Source of the DNA: an uncultured Bacillota bacterium
GTDB lineage: Bacteria; Bacillota_I; Bacilli_A; Culicoidibacterales; ZOR0006
Length of the DNA stretch: 64,000 nt
Assembly (NCBI GenBank): GCA_945956935.1
Contig: CAMFJD010000007.1
Span: forward strand, 1 to 64,000
Reading direction: 5' to 3'
Below are positions 25,520 through 35,136 of this stretch, piece by piece. The notes under the pieces are model-generated. The model did no database searches. It saw only the letters and a program-made list of their open reading frames with translations, and had not been told where the DNA came from. A program made the position numbers and the translations under genes. Each line of letters opens with the position of its first letter. The first letter of the stretch is position 1.

Positions 25520-26815
25520 ATGGGAACATTAGCAGAAGTGAAAGTATTTCGGGATCCTATTTACACGTATATTTATGTAAAAGATCGTTTGATTTGGGAT
25601 TTAATTAATACGAGACCAATGCAACGTTTACGTCGCATTCATCAACTTGGTGGTACTTTTCAGGCATTTCCAAGTGCAGAACATACGCGTTTTGGTCATG
25701 CGCTTGGCGTCTATGAAATGGCACGACTTATTGTTGAGACGGTACCTGATGTGACAAAGGCATTAAATGAACGAGAACGGTTACTTGTCCTGAGTGCGGC
25801 GTTGCTTCATGACATTGGCCATGGACCATTCTCGCATGCTATGGAAACATTATTTAACATGAATCATGAACAATTGACTATCGACTTAATTCTAGATCAA
25901 TCTGGTGAGATTTATCCTTTGTTACAGCAAATTGATATATGCTTTGCCGAAGATGTCGCAGCAATTATAGCGAAAACATATGAACGAAAATTACTAGTGC
26001 AAATTATTTCTAGTCAACTTGATGCTGATAGAATGGACTATTTGCGTCGAGATTCATATTTTGCTGGGGTTCCATATGGCAATTTTGATCCGATTCGCAT
26101 TTTAAGAGTTATGCGTGTTGTAGATGGGAAATTGGTTTTTAAGCAGAGTGGGATGCATGCAATTGAAAACTACATTATGAGTCGATATCATATGTACTGG
26201 CAAATTTATTTTCATCCTATTGGAAGAAGTTACGAGCTTGTTTTATCATTAGTCGTGAATCGAATCCAAATATTACGAAATATGGGTTACTCGTTTAAAG
26301 TTGAACCGACATTACTTTTCACGTTGTGCGATTATGGACAAACTATTGATTTAGCTACATACTTGCTTATTGATGAAAATACAATTTATTATTATATGAA
26401 TATGTTTACAACAGAGAAAGATGAGCAGTTGAGCGAATTAGCGTATCGATTTTTGAATCGTCAGTTATTACAGTATACTAATGATATGGACGGTACAAAA
26501 GCTAGACAGCTGAAAGATTTTTGCCAAAACTATGCAAAGGATCTATTACCGTTATGTATTTTAGATGAACCGCTAGCACAACAGCCGTATCATTATTATC
26601 AATCACATCACCGATTAGGTATAGCACCAATTGAGCTGTTGTTAGAAGACGGTACATTGGCTGAAATAGCCGATGTATCACCAATTGTTCGAGCAATTAG
26701 TCATGAAGAATCAGAACGAAAGCGCTATTTGTTTTATCCGAAGCGTCGGATTCAACTATTAGTTGAACAAAATGAACAGTTGGCAATGACATTGCGAGCA
26801 CATCAATTAATTTAA
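25520..26815 (+). CDS. HD-domain phosphohydrolase (YwfO-like)
   Basis: 431 aa from the ATG at 25520, 8 nt after GAGG; the GTG at 25511 lies in that site. The N-terminal HD domain has H in EHTRFGHALGVYEMA and the HD pair in ALLHDIGHGPFSH, followed by LDADRMDYLRRDSYFAG, a signature of dGTPase-like proteins. The Bacillus homologue YwfO is related to dNTP triphosphohydrolases, so nucleotide hydrolysis is probable. Its stop codon abuts a 50-bp perfect palindrome. Confidence 0.88.
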   Translation: MGTLAEVKVFRDPIYTYIYVKDRLIWDLINTRPMQRLRRIHQLGGTFQAFPSAEHTRFGHALGVYEMARLIVETVPDVTKALNERERLLVLSAALLHDIGHGPFSHAMETLFNMNHEQLTIDLILDQSGEIYPLLQQIDICFAEDVAAIIAKTYERKLLVQIISSQLDADRMDYLRRDSYFAGVPYGNFDPIRILRVMRVVDGKLVFKQSGMHAIENYIMSRYHMYWQIYFHPIGRSYELVLSLVVNRIQILRNMGYSFKVEPTLLFTLCDYGQTIDLATYLLIDENTIYYYMNMFTTEKDEQLSELAYRFLNRQLLQYTNDMDGTKARQLKDFCQNYAKDLLPLCILDEPLAQQPYHYYQSHHRLGIAPIELLLEDGTLAEIADVSPIVRAISHEESERKRYLFYPKRRIQLLVEQNEQLAMTLRAHQLI

Positions 26816-26864
26816 AGTGTAATAAAAAGGCTAGAAAATATTTTCTAGCCTTTTTATTACACTT
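26815..26864. terminator. 50-bp perfect palindrome serving as bidirectional terminator
   Basis: The two 25-base halves are exact reverse complements. The element touches the last base of the HD-protein stop on one side and contains the tautomerase stop (26857-26859) on the other. A and T tracts inside the arms give a U-rich end in both directions. Confidence 0.9.
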
Positions 26865-27045
26865 CGTCACTTTTGCGAATACCGGCAACACCATAGTTTT
26901 CAGGTTGCATCTCTTCGATGATGACATGAATACGTTCTTTTGGTGCGTTTGCACTTGCACTTACTGCAGTTGTTACACTGTCAACAAGTTCGCGCTTTTG
27001 TTCGTCACTACGTCCAGCGAGTAGTTTAATTGTTACGATAGGCAT
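26857..27045 (-). CDS. 4-oxalocrotonate tautomerase family protein
   Basis: 62 aa, the exact size of the small tautomerase (4-OT/DmpI/YwhB) subunit. The mature catalytic Pro is residue 2 (MPIVTIKLLAGRS), and the helix KRELVDSVTTAVS and strand RIHVIIEEMQPENYGVAG match the family. Such enzymes are hexamers that catalyse keto-enol tautomerisation. The natural substrate is unknown, since no aromatic degradation genes are nearby. It reads AAAGGAG then ATG on the minus strand. Confidence 0.9.
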   Translation of the reverse strand: MPIVTIKLLAGRSDEQKRELVDSVTTAVSASANAPKERIHVIIEEMQPENYGVAGIRKSDEV

Positions 27046-27188
27046 ATTTTAAATCTCCTTTATTTATTGTCTGTACTGATTATAGCAATTTTGATTTTGA
27101 AAGACAATCGAAGAAAACAACGGAATGCGAATACAAACGGATAAAAATGTGATATAATGAACGATGATTATTTGAAGGAAGCGAGGCC

Positions 27189-27620
27189 ATGGCGATGGAA
27201 GCAGTGTGGATTGATTTTGTCAGTCACAGAAATATGGATGGTGAACAAGTAACACATGAATTTAGTGCACGTGGATACATCCAAAATGACGACGAAAATT
27301 TTATTTTGCAATTTAGTGAACCAGGTGTCGAAGGTTTAGAAGGTCAGATTCAAACAAAATTAACTGCGACGCCGACACAAGTAGCCATGGTACGTACTGG
27401 TGCAATTCAAATGCAGCAAACGTTTGTATTGGCAAAACGGTCACAAGGGAGTTATCGTGTTCCTTATGGTCGCCTAGCAACAATAGCTGACACAAAAGAA
27501 TTGACATATTGTTATGATGATTCGCAAGGAGTTGGTCAGTTTTTTGTTCGTTATAACTTTTATCTTGAAACAGAATTCAGTGGTGAATTTACAATCGAAT
27601 TGAAAATTCGTCCAATGTAG
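27189..27620 (+). CDS. DUF1934 family protein (YwiB-like)
   Basis: 143 aa. A beta-barrel-like protein of the DUF1934/YwiB family (calycin-like), recognised by size, by FVLAKRSQGSYRVPYG and TKELTYCYDDSQGVGQFFVRYNFYLE strand patterns, and by position directly before argS as in Bacillus. The ATG at 27189 follows AAGGA; the ATG two codons later is an alternative. 14 nt separate it from argS, so it belongs to the argS operon. The biochemical function is unknown. Confidence 0.8.
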   Translation: MAMEAVWIDFVSHRNMDGEQVTHEFSARGYIQNDDENFILQFSEPGVEGLEGQIQTKLTATPTQVAMVRTGAIQMQQTFVLAKRSQGSYRVPYGRLATIADTKELTYCYDDSQGVGQFFVRYNFYLETEFSGEFTIELKIRPM

Positions 27621-27634
27621 TAGGAGGTTTATTT

Positions 27635-29305
27635 ATGTCAGTAGTTGAACAGCTTAAAGAGCAATTACGTGCACAAATTCAACAAGCAGTTGTAAAAGCA
27701 GAATTAATCACTGCGGAACAACAAATAGAAGTGCAATTAGAAAAACCAAAAGATGGTAAAATGGGTGATTTCTCATCAAATATTGCGATGCAATTGACGC
27801 GTATTGCAAAACGTAATCCACGTGAAATTGCACAAATAGTAGTGGATAACTTTGTAAGTGATTCTGTGGAGCGTGTGGAGATTGCTGGACCTGGATTTAT
27901 TAACTTTTATTTGAAAAATGATACGTTAACGCAAGTTGTTCGGAATATCATTGAGTTAGATTATGAGTACGGAAAAAGTACACTAGGAGCTAATAATAAA
28001 GTAAATATTGAATTTGTATCAGCGAATCCAACAGGAGATTTACATTTAGGACATGCTCGTGGTGCAGCTATTGGTGATTCATTAGGAAGAATTATGTCAG
28101 CAGCAGGATTTGATGTGACAAGAGAATATTATATCAATGATGCTGGGAACCAAATTAATAACCTAGCACTGTCTTTACAAGCACGCTATCTCCAAGCATT
28201 AGGAGAAACAGTTGATATGCCAGAAGATGGATACCATGGACAAGACATCATCAATATTGCTGAAATTGTTAAAGAAAATCATAAAGCTGAAATTGATGCG
28301 GCTGGGACAAGCGATGAACAACTCGCTATTTTCCGAAAATATGGTTTGAAATACGAACTAGAGAAAATTTGTCGTGACTTGGAGGCGTTTGGTGTACCAT
28401 TTGATATTTGGTCAAGTGAACAAAGTCTATATGATGAAAAGCGTGTTGAGCCAGCAATTGAAAAATTAACTGAATTAGGTTTTATTTATGAACAAGATGG
28501 TGCAACTTGGTTTAGAACAACGGATTTAGGTGATGATAAAGATCGTGTGTTGAAAAAAACAGATGGTTCATTTACATATTTTACACCTGATATTGCCTAT
28601 CATATGCTGAAGTTAAGTCGGGGTTATGATTTGTTAATTGACATTTGGGGAGCCGATCACCATGGATACATACCACGTATGAAAGCAGCAATTCAGGCAT
28701 TAACTGGTAAAGCAAACATGCTTGAAGTGCCAATTATTCAAATGGTACGATTAGTGCGTGACGGTGAAGAAGTGAAGATGAGTAAGCGTCGCGGAGATGC
28801 CGTGACAATTCGTGATCTCGTTGAAATGGTTGGCTTAGATGCAACACGTTATTTCTTTGCGATGCGTAGTGCGGATACTCAACTTGATTTTGATCTTGGT
28901 CTAGCTGAAAGCCAATCAAGTGATAATCCTGTTTTCTATGCTCAATATGCACATGCTCGGGTGAGTTCAATTTTACGGAATGCAGCAGAACAAGGTGTTG
29001 AATTCGATGCGAAAGTAAGCGATTTTTCAACATTAACTCACCAGAAAGAAATCAATTTAATGAATAAGCTTGGTGAATTTACACATACTGTTGAAGTAGC
29101 AGCAACACGTCGTGAACCACATAAAATCACTAATTACATTCATGAGTTAGCATCAACGTTCCACACATTCTACAATGAAATTAAAGTTATTGATAAAGAT
29201 GATGTAGCCTATACACAACAAAAATTAGCGCTTGTTAAAGCGGTTCAAATTACATTGCGCAATGCATTACAATTAGTTGGTGTTAGTGCACCAGAGCGCA
29301 TGTAG
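27635..29305 (+). CDS. argS: Arginyl-tRNA synthetase
   Basis: 556 aa, class I enzyme charging tRNA-Arg. The order is: N-terminal additional domain (1-120), HIGH-like motif HLGHARG in EFVSANPTGDLHLGHARGAA (about 126-145), KMSK motif VKMSKRRGD (about 380), then a helical anticodon-binding domain ending RNALQLVGVSAPERM. AGGAGG precedes ATG. It is the second gene of ywiB-argS-rpoE, with 27 nt to rpoE. Confidence 0.97.
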   Translation: MSVVEQLKEQLRAQIQQAVVKAELITAEQQIEVQLEKPKDGKMGDFSSNIAMQLTRIAKRNPREIAQIVVDNFVSDSVERVEIAGPGFINFYLKNDTLTQVVRNIIELDYEYGKSTLGANNKVNIEFVSANPTGDLHLGHARGAAIGDSLGRIMSAAGFDVTREYYINDAGNQINNLALSLQARYLQALGETVDMPEDGYHGQDIINIAEIVKENHKAEIDAAGTSDEQLAIFRKYGLKYELEKICRDLEAFGVPFDIWSSEQSLYDEKRVEPAIEKLTELGFIYEQDGATWFRTTDLGDDKDRVLKKTDGSFTYFTPDIAYHMLKLSRGYDLLIDIWGADHHGYIPRMKAAIQALTGKANMLEVPIIQMVRLVRDGEEVKMSKRRGDAVTIRDLVEMVGLDATRYFFAMRSADTQLDFDLGLAESQSSDNPVFYAQYAHARVSSILRNAAEQGVEFDAKVSDFSTLTHQKEINLMNKLGEFTHTVEVAATRREPHKITNYIHELASTFHTFYNEIKVIDKDDVAYTQQKLALVKAVQITLRNALQLVGVSAPERM

Positions 29306-29332
29306 GTTGAGAAAGAAAAGGAGTATTGAAAC

Positions 29333-29755
29333 ATGTTAAATCAATTCACACAACAACAAATTATGGAAATGTCATTTGTTCAATTAGCATATGAGATTTT
29401 AACTGAAATGCAAGTACCATTACAATTTAATGAACTAGTTGTCCGTGTTCAAAGTGCACAGAATATTGCGTCAGCAGAAGAAATGAACCTTGGACAATAC
29501 TATACGGATTTAACAACAGATGGGCGTTTCTTAGCAATGTCAGATGGAAGTTGGGATTTACGTACACGTCACCGCTATGAAGAAATTAACAACGATGATT
29601 TCATGTTAGATGAAGAAGAAGAGTTAGAGAGTGATGAAGATGATGTAGATGAATTAAGCATGCTTGATCGTCCAACTCAAGAAGAAGGATTTACAAACGG
29701 ATATGCTGAGGAATTAAATCGTTATCGTGAAAAAATGAAAGAAGAAGAGTTTTAA
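29333..29755 (+). CDS. rpoE: DNA-directed RNA polymerase delta subunit
   Basis: 140 aa. The N-terminal HARE-HTH-like domain (about 1-90: FVQLAYEILTEMQVPLQFNELV ... FLAMSDGSWDLRTRHRYEEI) is followed by an acidic disordered tail (about 95-140, Glu/Asp-rich). Delta is specific to Bacillota and increases polymerase recycling and promoter sensitivity to initiating NTP. That fits its position next to the NTP-sensitive pyrG leader. The tail is shorter than in Bacillus. Confidence 0.93.
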   Translation: MLNQFTQQQIMEMSFVQLAYEILTEMQVPLQFNELVVRVQSAQNIASAEEMNLGQYYTDLTTDGRFLAMSDGSWDLRTRHRYEEINNDDFMLDEEEELESDEDDVDELSMLDRPTQEEGFTNGYAEELNRYREKMKEEEF

Positions 29756-29781
29756 AAACTAATTATGAAAAATTTTTTTGA

Positions 29782-29810
29782 TTGCTTTTCAGTCTCAAAA
29801 CTAGTAATAT
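29782..29810 (+). promoter_or_regulatory. pyrG promoter with GGGC initiation site
   Basis: TTGCTT (29782-29787), 17 bp, TAATAT (29805-29810), then 6 nt to GGG at 29817-29819 followed by C. The initial GGGC is the hallmark of CTP-sensitive pyrG promoters. Confidence 0.65.
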
Positions 29811-29816
29811 AGACGT

Positions 29817-29873
29817 GGGCACTTTTTGCACGACAGCTCTCCCCCTACTTAGTACAGGGAGAGCTTTTTTTTA
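29817..29873 (+). promoter_or_regulatory. pyrG: pyrG leader attenuator (CTP-sensing reiterative transcription)
   Basis: The predicted transcript starts GGGC. A terminator hairpin follows (29835-29843 with 29857-29865, T8 after), whose upstream arm ends in a run of five C (29840s). In B. subtilis low CTP makes polymerase stutter G residues at the GGGC start. The extra G run pairs with the C/U-rich terminator arm and prevents termination. All elements are present here in the right order. Confidence 0.75.
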
Positions 29874-29904
29874 TTTAATAAACTAAAAGCATGCATACCT
29901 TTGA

Positions 29905-31545
<1,641 letters not shown>

Positions 31546-31562
31546 AAATTGACGCATAGATA

Positions 31563-31591
31563 TTTTCATTTTGTGTCAATTGCGGTATAAT
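31563..31591 (+). promoter_or_regulatory. fba: fba promoter
   Basis: Consensus -10 TATAAT at 31586-31591 with a weaker TTTTCA 17 bp upstream. It places the start near 31598 and leaves a leader of about 140 nt. Confidence 0.6.
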
Positions 31592-31603
31592 ATTTGCGTA
31601 TCC

Positions 31604-31705
31604 TTTCAATTTAACCGTATTGTTAGATTGAAACCAGGGTGAGACAGTCCCGTAGTGCTTAAAGTATTTATTACTTTGGGAATCAAATCTTCTTTTTGAG
31701 AAGAT
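31604..31705 (+). ncRNA. Structured 5' leader of fba (uncharacterised)
   Basis: Four stems can be drawn: 31604-31615 with 31622-31633 (12 bp, one G-U); GGG 31637-31639 with CCC 31649-31651; 31661-31666 with 31672-31677; and 31687-31693 with 31699-31705, the last close to the ribosome binding site. The CCC at 31649-31651 can instead pair with GGG 31678-31680, enclosing the third hairpin, so two alternative folds exist. I do not recognise a known riboswitch class. Confidence 0.45.
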
Positions 31706-31736
31706 AAAGAATGTCAAAAATTTCGGAGGTATTTTT

Positions 31737-32606
31737 ATGTTAGTTTCAGCAAAAGAAATGTTAGACAAAGCCTATGCTGGTAAATATGCAGTAGGACAAT
31801 TCAACATCAACAACTTAGAGTGGACAAAAGCAATCTTAACGTCTGCACAAGAGAATAACTCACCAGTTATTTTAGGAGTTTCTGAAGGGGCTGCTAAATA
31901 CATGGGTGGATTCAACACTGTTGTTGGAATGGTAAATGGATTAATGGAAACATTAAACATTACTGTACCAGTTGCATTACACGTTGATCACGGAAGCTTT
32001 GATGGAGCAAAAGCTGCTATTGAAGTTGGATTCTCATCAGTAATGTTCGATGGATCACACTATTCAATCGAAGAAAACATTGCGAAAACTACTGAAATCG
32101 TTGAATTTGCACACTCAAAAGGAATCTCTGTAGAAGCAGAAGTTGGTTCAATTGGTGGAGAAGAAGATGGAATCGTTGGTAAAGGTGAAATTGCTGATGC
32201 AGCTGAATGTAAGTTAATCGCTGATTTAGGTGTAGATATGTTAGCAGCAGGAATTGGAAATATCCACGGACAATACCCTGCAAACTGGGAAGGTTTAGCT
32301 TTTGATGCATTAGAATCAATCAATGCAGCAACTGGAGAAACTCCATTAGTATTACACGGTGGAACAGGAATCCCGGCTGATATGATCAAAAAAGCAATCT
32401 CTTTAGGAGTTGCTAAAATCAATGTAAACACTGAGTGCCAGTTAGCATTCCAAGAAGCAACTCGTGCATACGTATTGGCTGGAAAAGACTTACCAGAAAA
32501 TGGAAAAGGATTTGATCCACGTAAATTATTAAACCCAGGATACGAAGCAATCAAAGCTACTGTAACTGAAAAAATGGAATTATTCGGATCAATTAATAAA
32601 GCTTAA
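31737..32606 (+). CDS. fba: Class II fructose-1,6-bisphosphate aldolase
   Basis: 289 aa, zinc-dependent glycolytic aldolase. Zinc and catalytic segments are VALHVDHGSFDGAKAAIEVGFSSVMFDGSH (about 78-107), EAEVGSIGGEEDG, GNIHGQYP and LVLHGGTGIP; the phosphate-binding end is KINVNTECQ. Codon use is unusually uniform (GGA, AAC and GCA rich) compared with neighbours, as expected for a very highly expressed gene. In Bacillus spo0F lies upstream and tal downstream; both are missing here. Confidence 0.97.
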   Translation: MLVSAKEMLDKAYAGKYAVGQFNINNLEWTKAILTSAQENNSPVILGVSEGAAKYMGGFNTVVGMVNGLMETLNITVPVALHVDHGSFDGAKAAIEVGFSSVMFDGSHYSIEENIAKTTEIVEFAHSKGISVEAEVGSIGGEEDGIVGKGEIADAAECKLIADLGVDMLAAGIGNIHGQYPANWEGLAFDALESINAATGETPLVLHGGTGIPADMIKKAISLGVAKINVNTECQLAFQEATRAYVLAGKDLPENGKGFDPRKLLNPGYEAIKATVTEKMELFGSINKA

Positions 32607-32616
32607 TTGCTCGAGG

Positions 32617-32645
32617 AAAAGTCACGGAAGTGGCTTTTTCTTTTT
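32617..32645 (+). terminator. Terminator after fba
   Basis: A 9-bp stem with one G-U (32617-32625 with 32630-32638), loop GGAA, then T-rich. Confidence 0.8.
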
Positions 32646-32748
32646 TGGAAAATACTTTGAATATGAAACTAATTAAGAAAACAGCTTGCAAAAATTGGTA
32701 TATATTTGTAAAATAGAATGAAAAGTAGGTAAGGTAAGAGGTGGGAGA

Positions 32749-33408
32749 ATGACAGCGGGTCAAATGGTCAAGTTATACGTACCTTTTGTGAAGTTTATTG
32801 CAGAAGCAATGGGTCCAGATTGTGAAGTTGTACTTCATGATTTGACAAAAGATGGGGGCACAATTATTGCAATTGAGAATGGTCATATTAGTGGTCGCAA
32901 AATTGGTGATTATGCAACAGATCTTATTTTGAAAATAATTCAAGACCGTGAGTATCAAGATAAAGATTTCATTGCAAATTATAAAGCTGTGGGTAGAAAT
33001 AGCCAAGTTTGTCGCTCGTCAACGTATTTTATCAAAGATGACTTTGGTCGATTGATAGGTATGGTTGGAATTAATACAGATATACAAATGTATGAAGATT
33101 TGCATACAATTGCTTCGAGATTTTTGCAATTTGCAAATGTTGAATCAAATCAACAAACAATAGAAACGAAAGTAACAGAGCACCTCCATGGGAATATTGA
33201 CGACGTCTTGAAAACAATGATCAGCGCTGAAATTAATCGCTTCGGTGTTGATCCAGCACGACTTTCCTCAGAAGAGAAAATGATTATTATCAAATCTTTA
33301 TCGGATCAAGGTGCTTTCTTACTTAAAGGGTGCGTAAGTGAAGTGGCAAGATTGTTGAAAACATCGGAACCAACGGTGTATCGGTATTTAAATAAAATAA
33401 AAGAATAG
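32749..33408 (+). CDS. YheO-like transcriptional regulator (PAS_6 plus HTH_22)
   Basis: 219 aa. The N-terminal YheO-like PAS domain (about 5-120; GPDCEVVLHDL, GRKIGDYATDLILKI, SSTYFIKDDFGRLIGMVGINTD) is followed by a C-terminal helix-turn-helix (about 175-219; GAFLLKGCVSEVARLLKTSEPTVYRYLNKI). Homologues such as DauR/YheO control amino-acid catabolism genes. The ligand and target here are unknown. Monocistronic, AAGAGGTGGGAG before ATG. The divergent or downstream target is not obvious; the flavin oxidoreductase follows after a terminator. Confidence 0.88.
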   Translation: MTAGQMVKLYVPFVKFIAEAMGPDCEVVLHDLTKDGGTIIAIENGHISGRKIGDYATDLILKIIQDREYQDKDFIANYKAVGRNSQVCRSSTYFIKDDFGRLIGMVGINTDIQMYEDLHTIASRFLQFANVESNQQTIETKVTEHLHGNIDDVLKTMISAEINRFGVDPARLSSEEKMIIIKSLSDQGAFLLKGCVSEVARLLKTSEPTVYRYLNKIKE

Positions 33409-33415
33409 ATTATCG

Positions 33416-33462
33416 AAAAAACCTCTGTATCATCAGGAATAGATATTTGAAGGTTTTTTCTT
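33416..33462 (+). terminator. Terminator after the YheO-like regulator
   Basis: AAAAAACCT pairs with AGGTTTTTT around a long loop; T-rich end. Confidence 0.6.
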
Positions 33463-33536
33463 TTACACGAAATCATACCAATTGTTTAGTAGTTTTGGTA
33501 TAGTTAGGGTAAGAATAAACATGGGAGGACATAACA

Positions 33537-34544
33537 ATGTTATTTGAACATTTACGAGTAAAGAATTTACAATTAGAGAATCGGATTGTTGTACCGCCAA
33601 TGTGCACATATCAAGCAATTGACGGTGTTGTCAATCAATTTCATCATATTCATTATGGTGCAATGGCTTTAGGTAAGCCAGGATTTATTATTATTGAGGC
33701 AACGGGAGTGACGCCAGAAGGGCGCATTAGTGATCATGATTTAGGATTATATAATGAACAACAAGCACAGAGCTTTAAAGAACTTGTTACACAATTGCGT
33801 ACATTTGCTGTACCATTGGCCATTCAATTGAACCATGCAGGTCGCAAATCGGGAACGAATGATTCAGTAAAATATGCTCCAAGTAGTATTCGATTTGATG
33901 AAACGATGAGAACACCAAACACATTAACTCAAGAACAGATAAAAGAAATTGTCGCAGCATTTGCTCAGAGTGCACAGTATGCTGATGAAGCAGGTTTTGA
34001 CGCACTCGAGATTCACGCTGCACATGGATATTTGATTCATCAGTTTTTATCGCCGATTACGAATCATCGAACTGATGAGTATGGAGGTACTTATCGCTAT
34101 CGCTTGAGATTTTTACGTGAGGTTATTGCTGCTGTAAAATCAGTATGGCCGAAGGAAAAAGCATTATTATTACGCATTTCAGCAGATGACTATCATGCAG
34201 ATGGAAATGGATTAGCTGAATATGTAGAAATGATGAAAGCTATTGCCAAGGAAATTGATATATTAGATGTTTCAACAGGCGGTTTGCTACCGATTCAACC
34301 TCATGTGTATCCAGGCTATCAGTTAAACTACGCGAGTGTATTGAAGAATACGACACAGTTGCCAGTTATTGCAGCGGGATTGTTACATGAATATGACTTA
34401 GCACAGTATGCACTTGAGAGTGGACAAACCGATTTAGTTGCAATGGGAAGAGCAATGCTATCAAATCCACATTTACCAATTACATTGGCACGTAAAAGTG
34501 GACAACGCTTACTACAACAAATACCATACAATAAAGGAGTATAG
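33537..34544 (+). CDS. NADH/NADPH:flavin oxidoreductase, old yellow enzyme family (YqjM/NamA-like)
   Basis: 335 aa TIM barrel binding FMN. Key places are RIVVPPMCTYQA with the YqjM-type flavin-tuning Cys (about 24), QLNHAGRKS, EIHAAHGYLIHQFLSPITNHRTDEYGG (about 161-187, substrate His and the family signature) and MGRAMLSNPHLP. It reduces activated C=C bonds (enones, xenobiotics). It is followed by a GNAT gene 3 nt downstream, so both form an operon. Confidence 0.92.
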   Translation: MLFEHLRVKNLQLENRIVVPPMCTYQAIDGVVNQFHHIHYGAMALGKPGFIIIEATGVTPEGRISDHDLGLYNEQQAQSFKELVTQLRTFAVPLAIQLNHAGRKSGTNDSVKYAPSSIRFDETMRTPNTLTQEQIKEIVAAFAQSAQYADEAGFDALEIHAAHGYLIHQFLSPITNHRTDEYGGTYRYRLRFLREVIAAVKSVWPKEKALLLRISADDYHADGNGLAEYVEMMKAIAKEIDILDVSTGGLLPIQPHVYPGYQLNYASVLKNTTQLPVIAAGLLHEYDLAQYALESGQTDLVAMGRAMLSNPHLPITLARKSGQRLLQQIPYNKGV

Positions 34545-34547
34545 TAC

Positions 34548-35000
34548 ATGGAAGTCATAGTGTTTTATGGGGATGATGAACAAAAAAAGCAGCAAGCGTT
34601 TTATGTCAGGGATGCAGTTTTCACCAAAGAACAAGGATACCCTGCAGAAATAGATATTGATGAATATGATGAGTGTGCGTGGCATGTTATTGTTATAGTG
34701 GATGGCCAACCGGTCGCAACGGCTAGACTTATTAACAGTAAGGGTGTCGATAAAATAGGACGTGTGGCTGTATTACAAGCAAATCGAGGTGTGGGGTTAG
34801 GTGCTATTGTTGTAAATGCACTATTAATACAAGCTCAAAAACTTGAAATTGGAGAAATTTCCTTGCATTCTCAAAAACATGCACAAAGCTTCTATGAGCG
34901 TTTAGGGTTTGAAGTCGTAGGAAATGTCTTCTTAGAAGATGGTCAACCACATATTGCAATGAAGCGAACTCTGAAAACAAAGCAAAAAAAATCAGAATAA
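34548..35000 (+). CDS. GNAT family N-acetyltransferase
   Basis: 150 aa. The N-terminal AFYVRDAVFTKEQGYPAEIDIDEYDECAWHVIV resembles the YjcF/ElaA-type small acetyltransferases. The acetyl-CoA loop is VLQANRGVGLGAIVVNALL (R/Q-x-x-G-x-G, about 85-104), then QKHAQSFYERLGFEVVG. AAAGGAG lies at the end of the oxidoreductase gene. The substrate is unknown. Confidence 0.88.
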   Translation: MEVIVFYGDDEQKKQQAFYVRDAVFTKEQGYPAEIDIDEYDECAWHVIVIVDGQPVATARLINSKGVDKIGRVAVLQANRGVGLGAIVVNALLIQAQKLEIGEISLHSQKHAQSFYERLGFEVVGNVFLEDGQPHIAMKRTLKTKQKKSE

Positions 35001-35006
35001 AAAATG

Positions 35007-35048
35007 AAAAACACTAAAAGAGCATTTTATTTTAGTGTTTTTTTTTAT
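35007..35048 (+). terminator. Terminator after the GNAT gene
   Basis: A perfect 13-bp stem (35007-35019 with 35030-35042), loop of 10 nt, T tract. Confidence 0.85.
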
Positions 35049-35136
35049 ATAATAGAAATTGCGTTTCTCTCTTTATTTTTTGAATATGGAAAGTATGGGG
35101 ATAGAAAACGAGTTTTGATGGGAAAGGAAGAACGCC

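Noticed and set aside
31547-31580. ATTGACGCA/TGTGTCAAT hairpin as the pyrG terminator
   Set aside because: It is not followed by a T tract and overlaps the fba promoter region, so termination there is doubtful.
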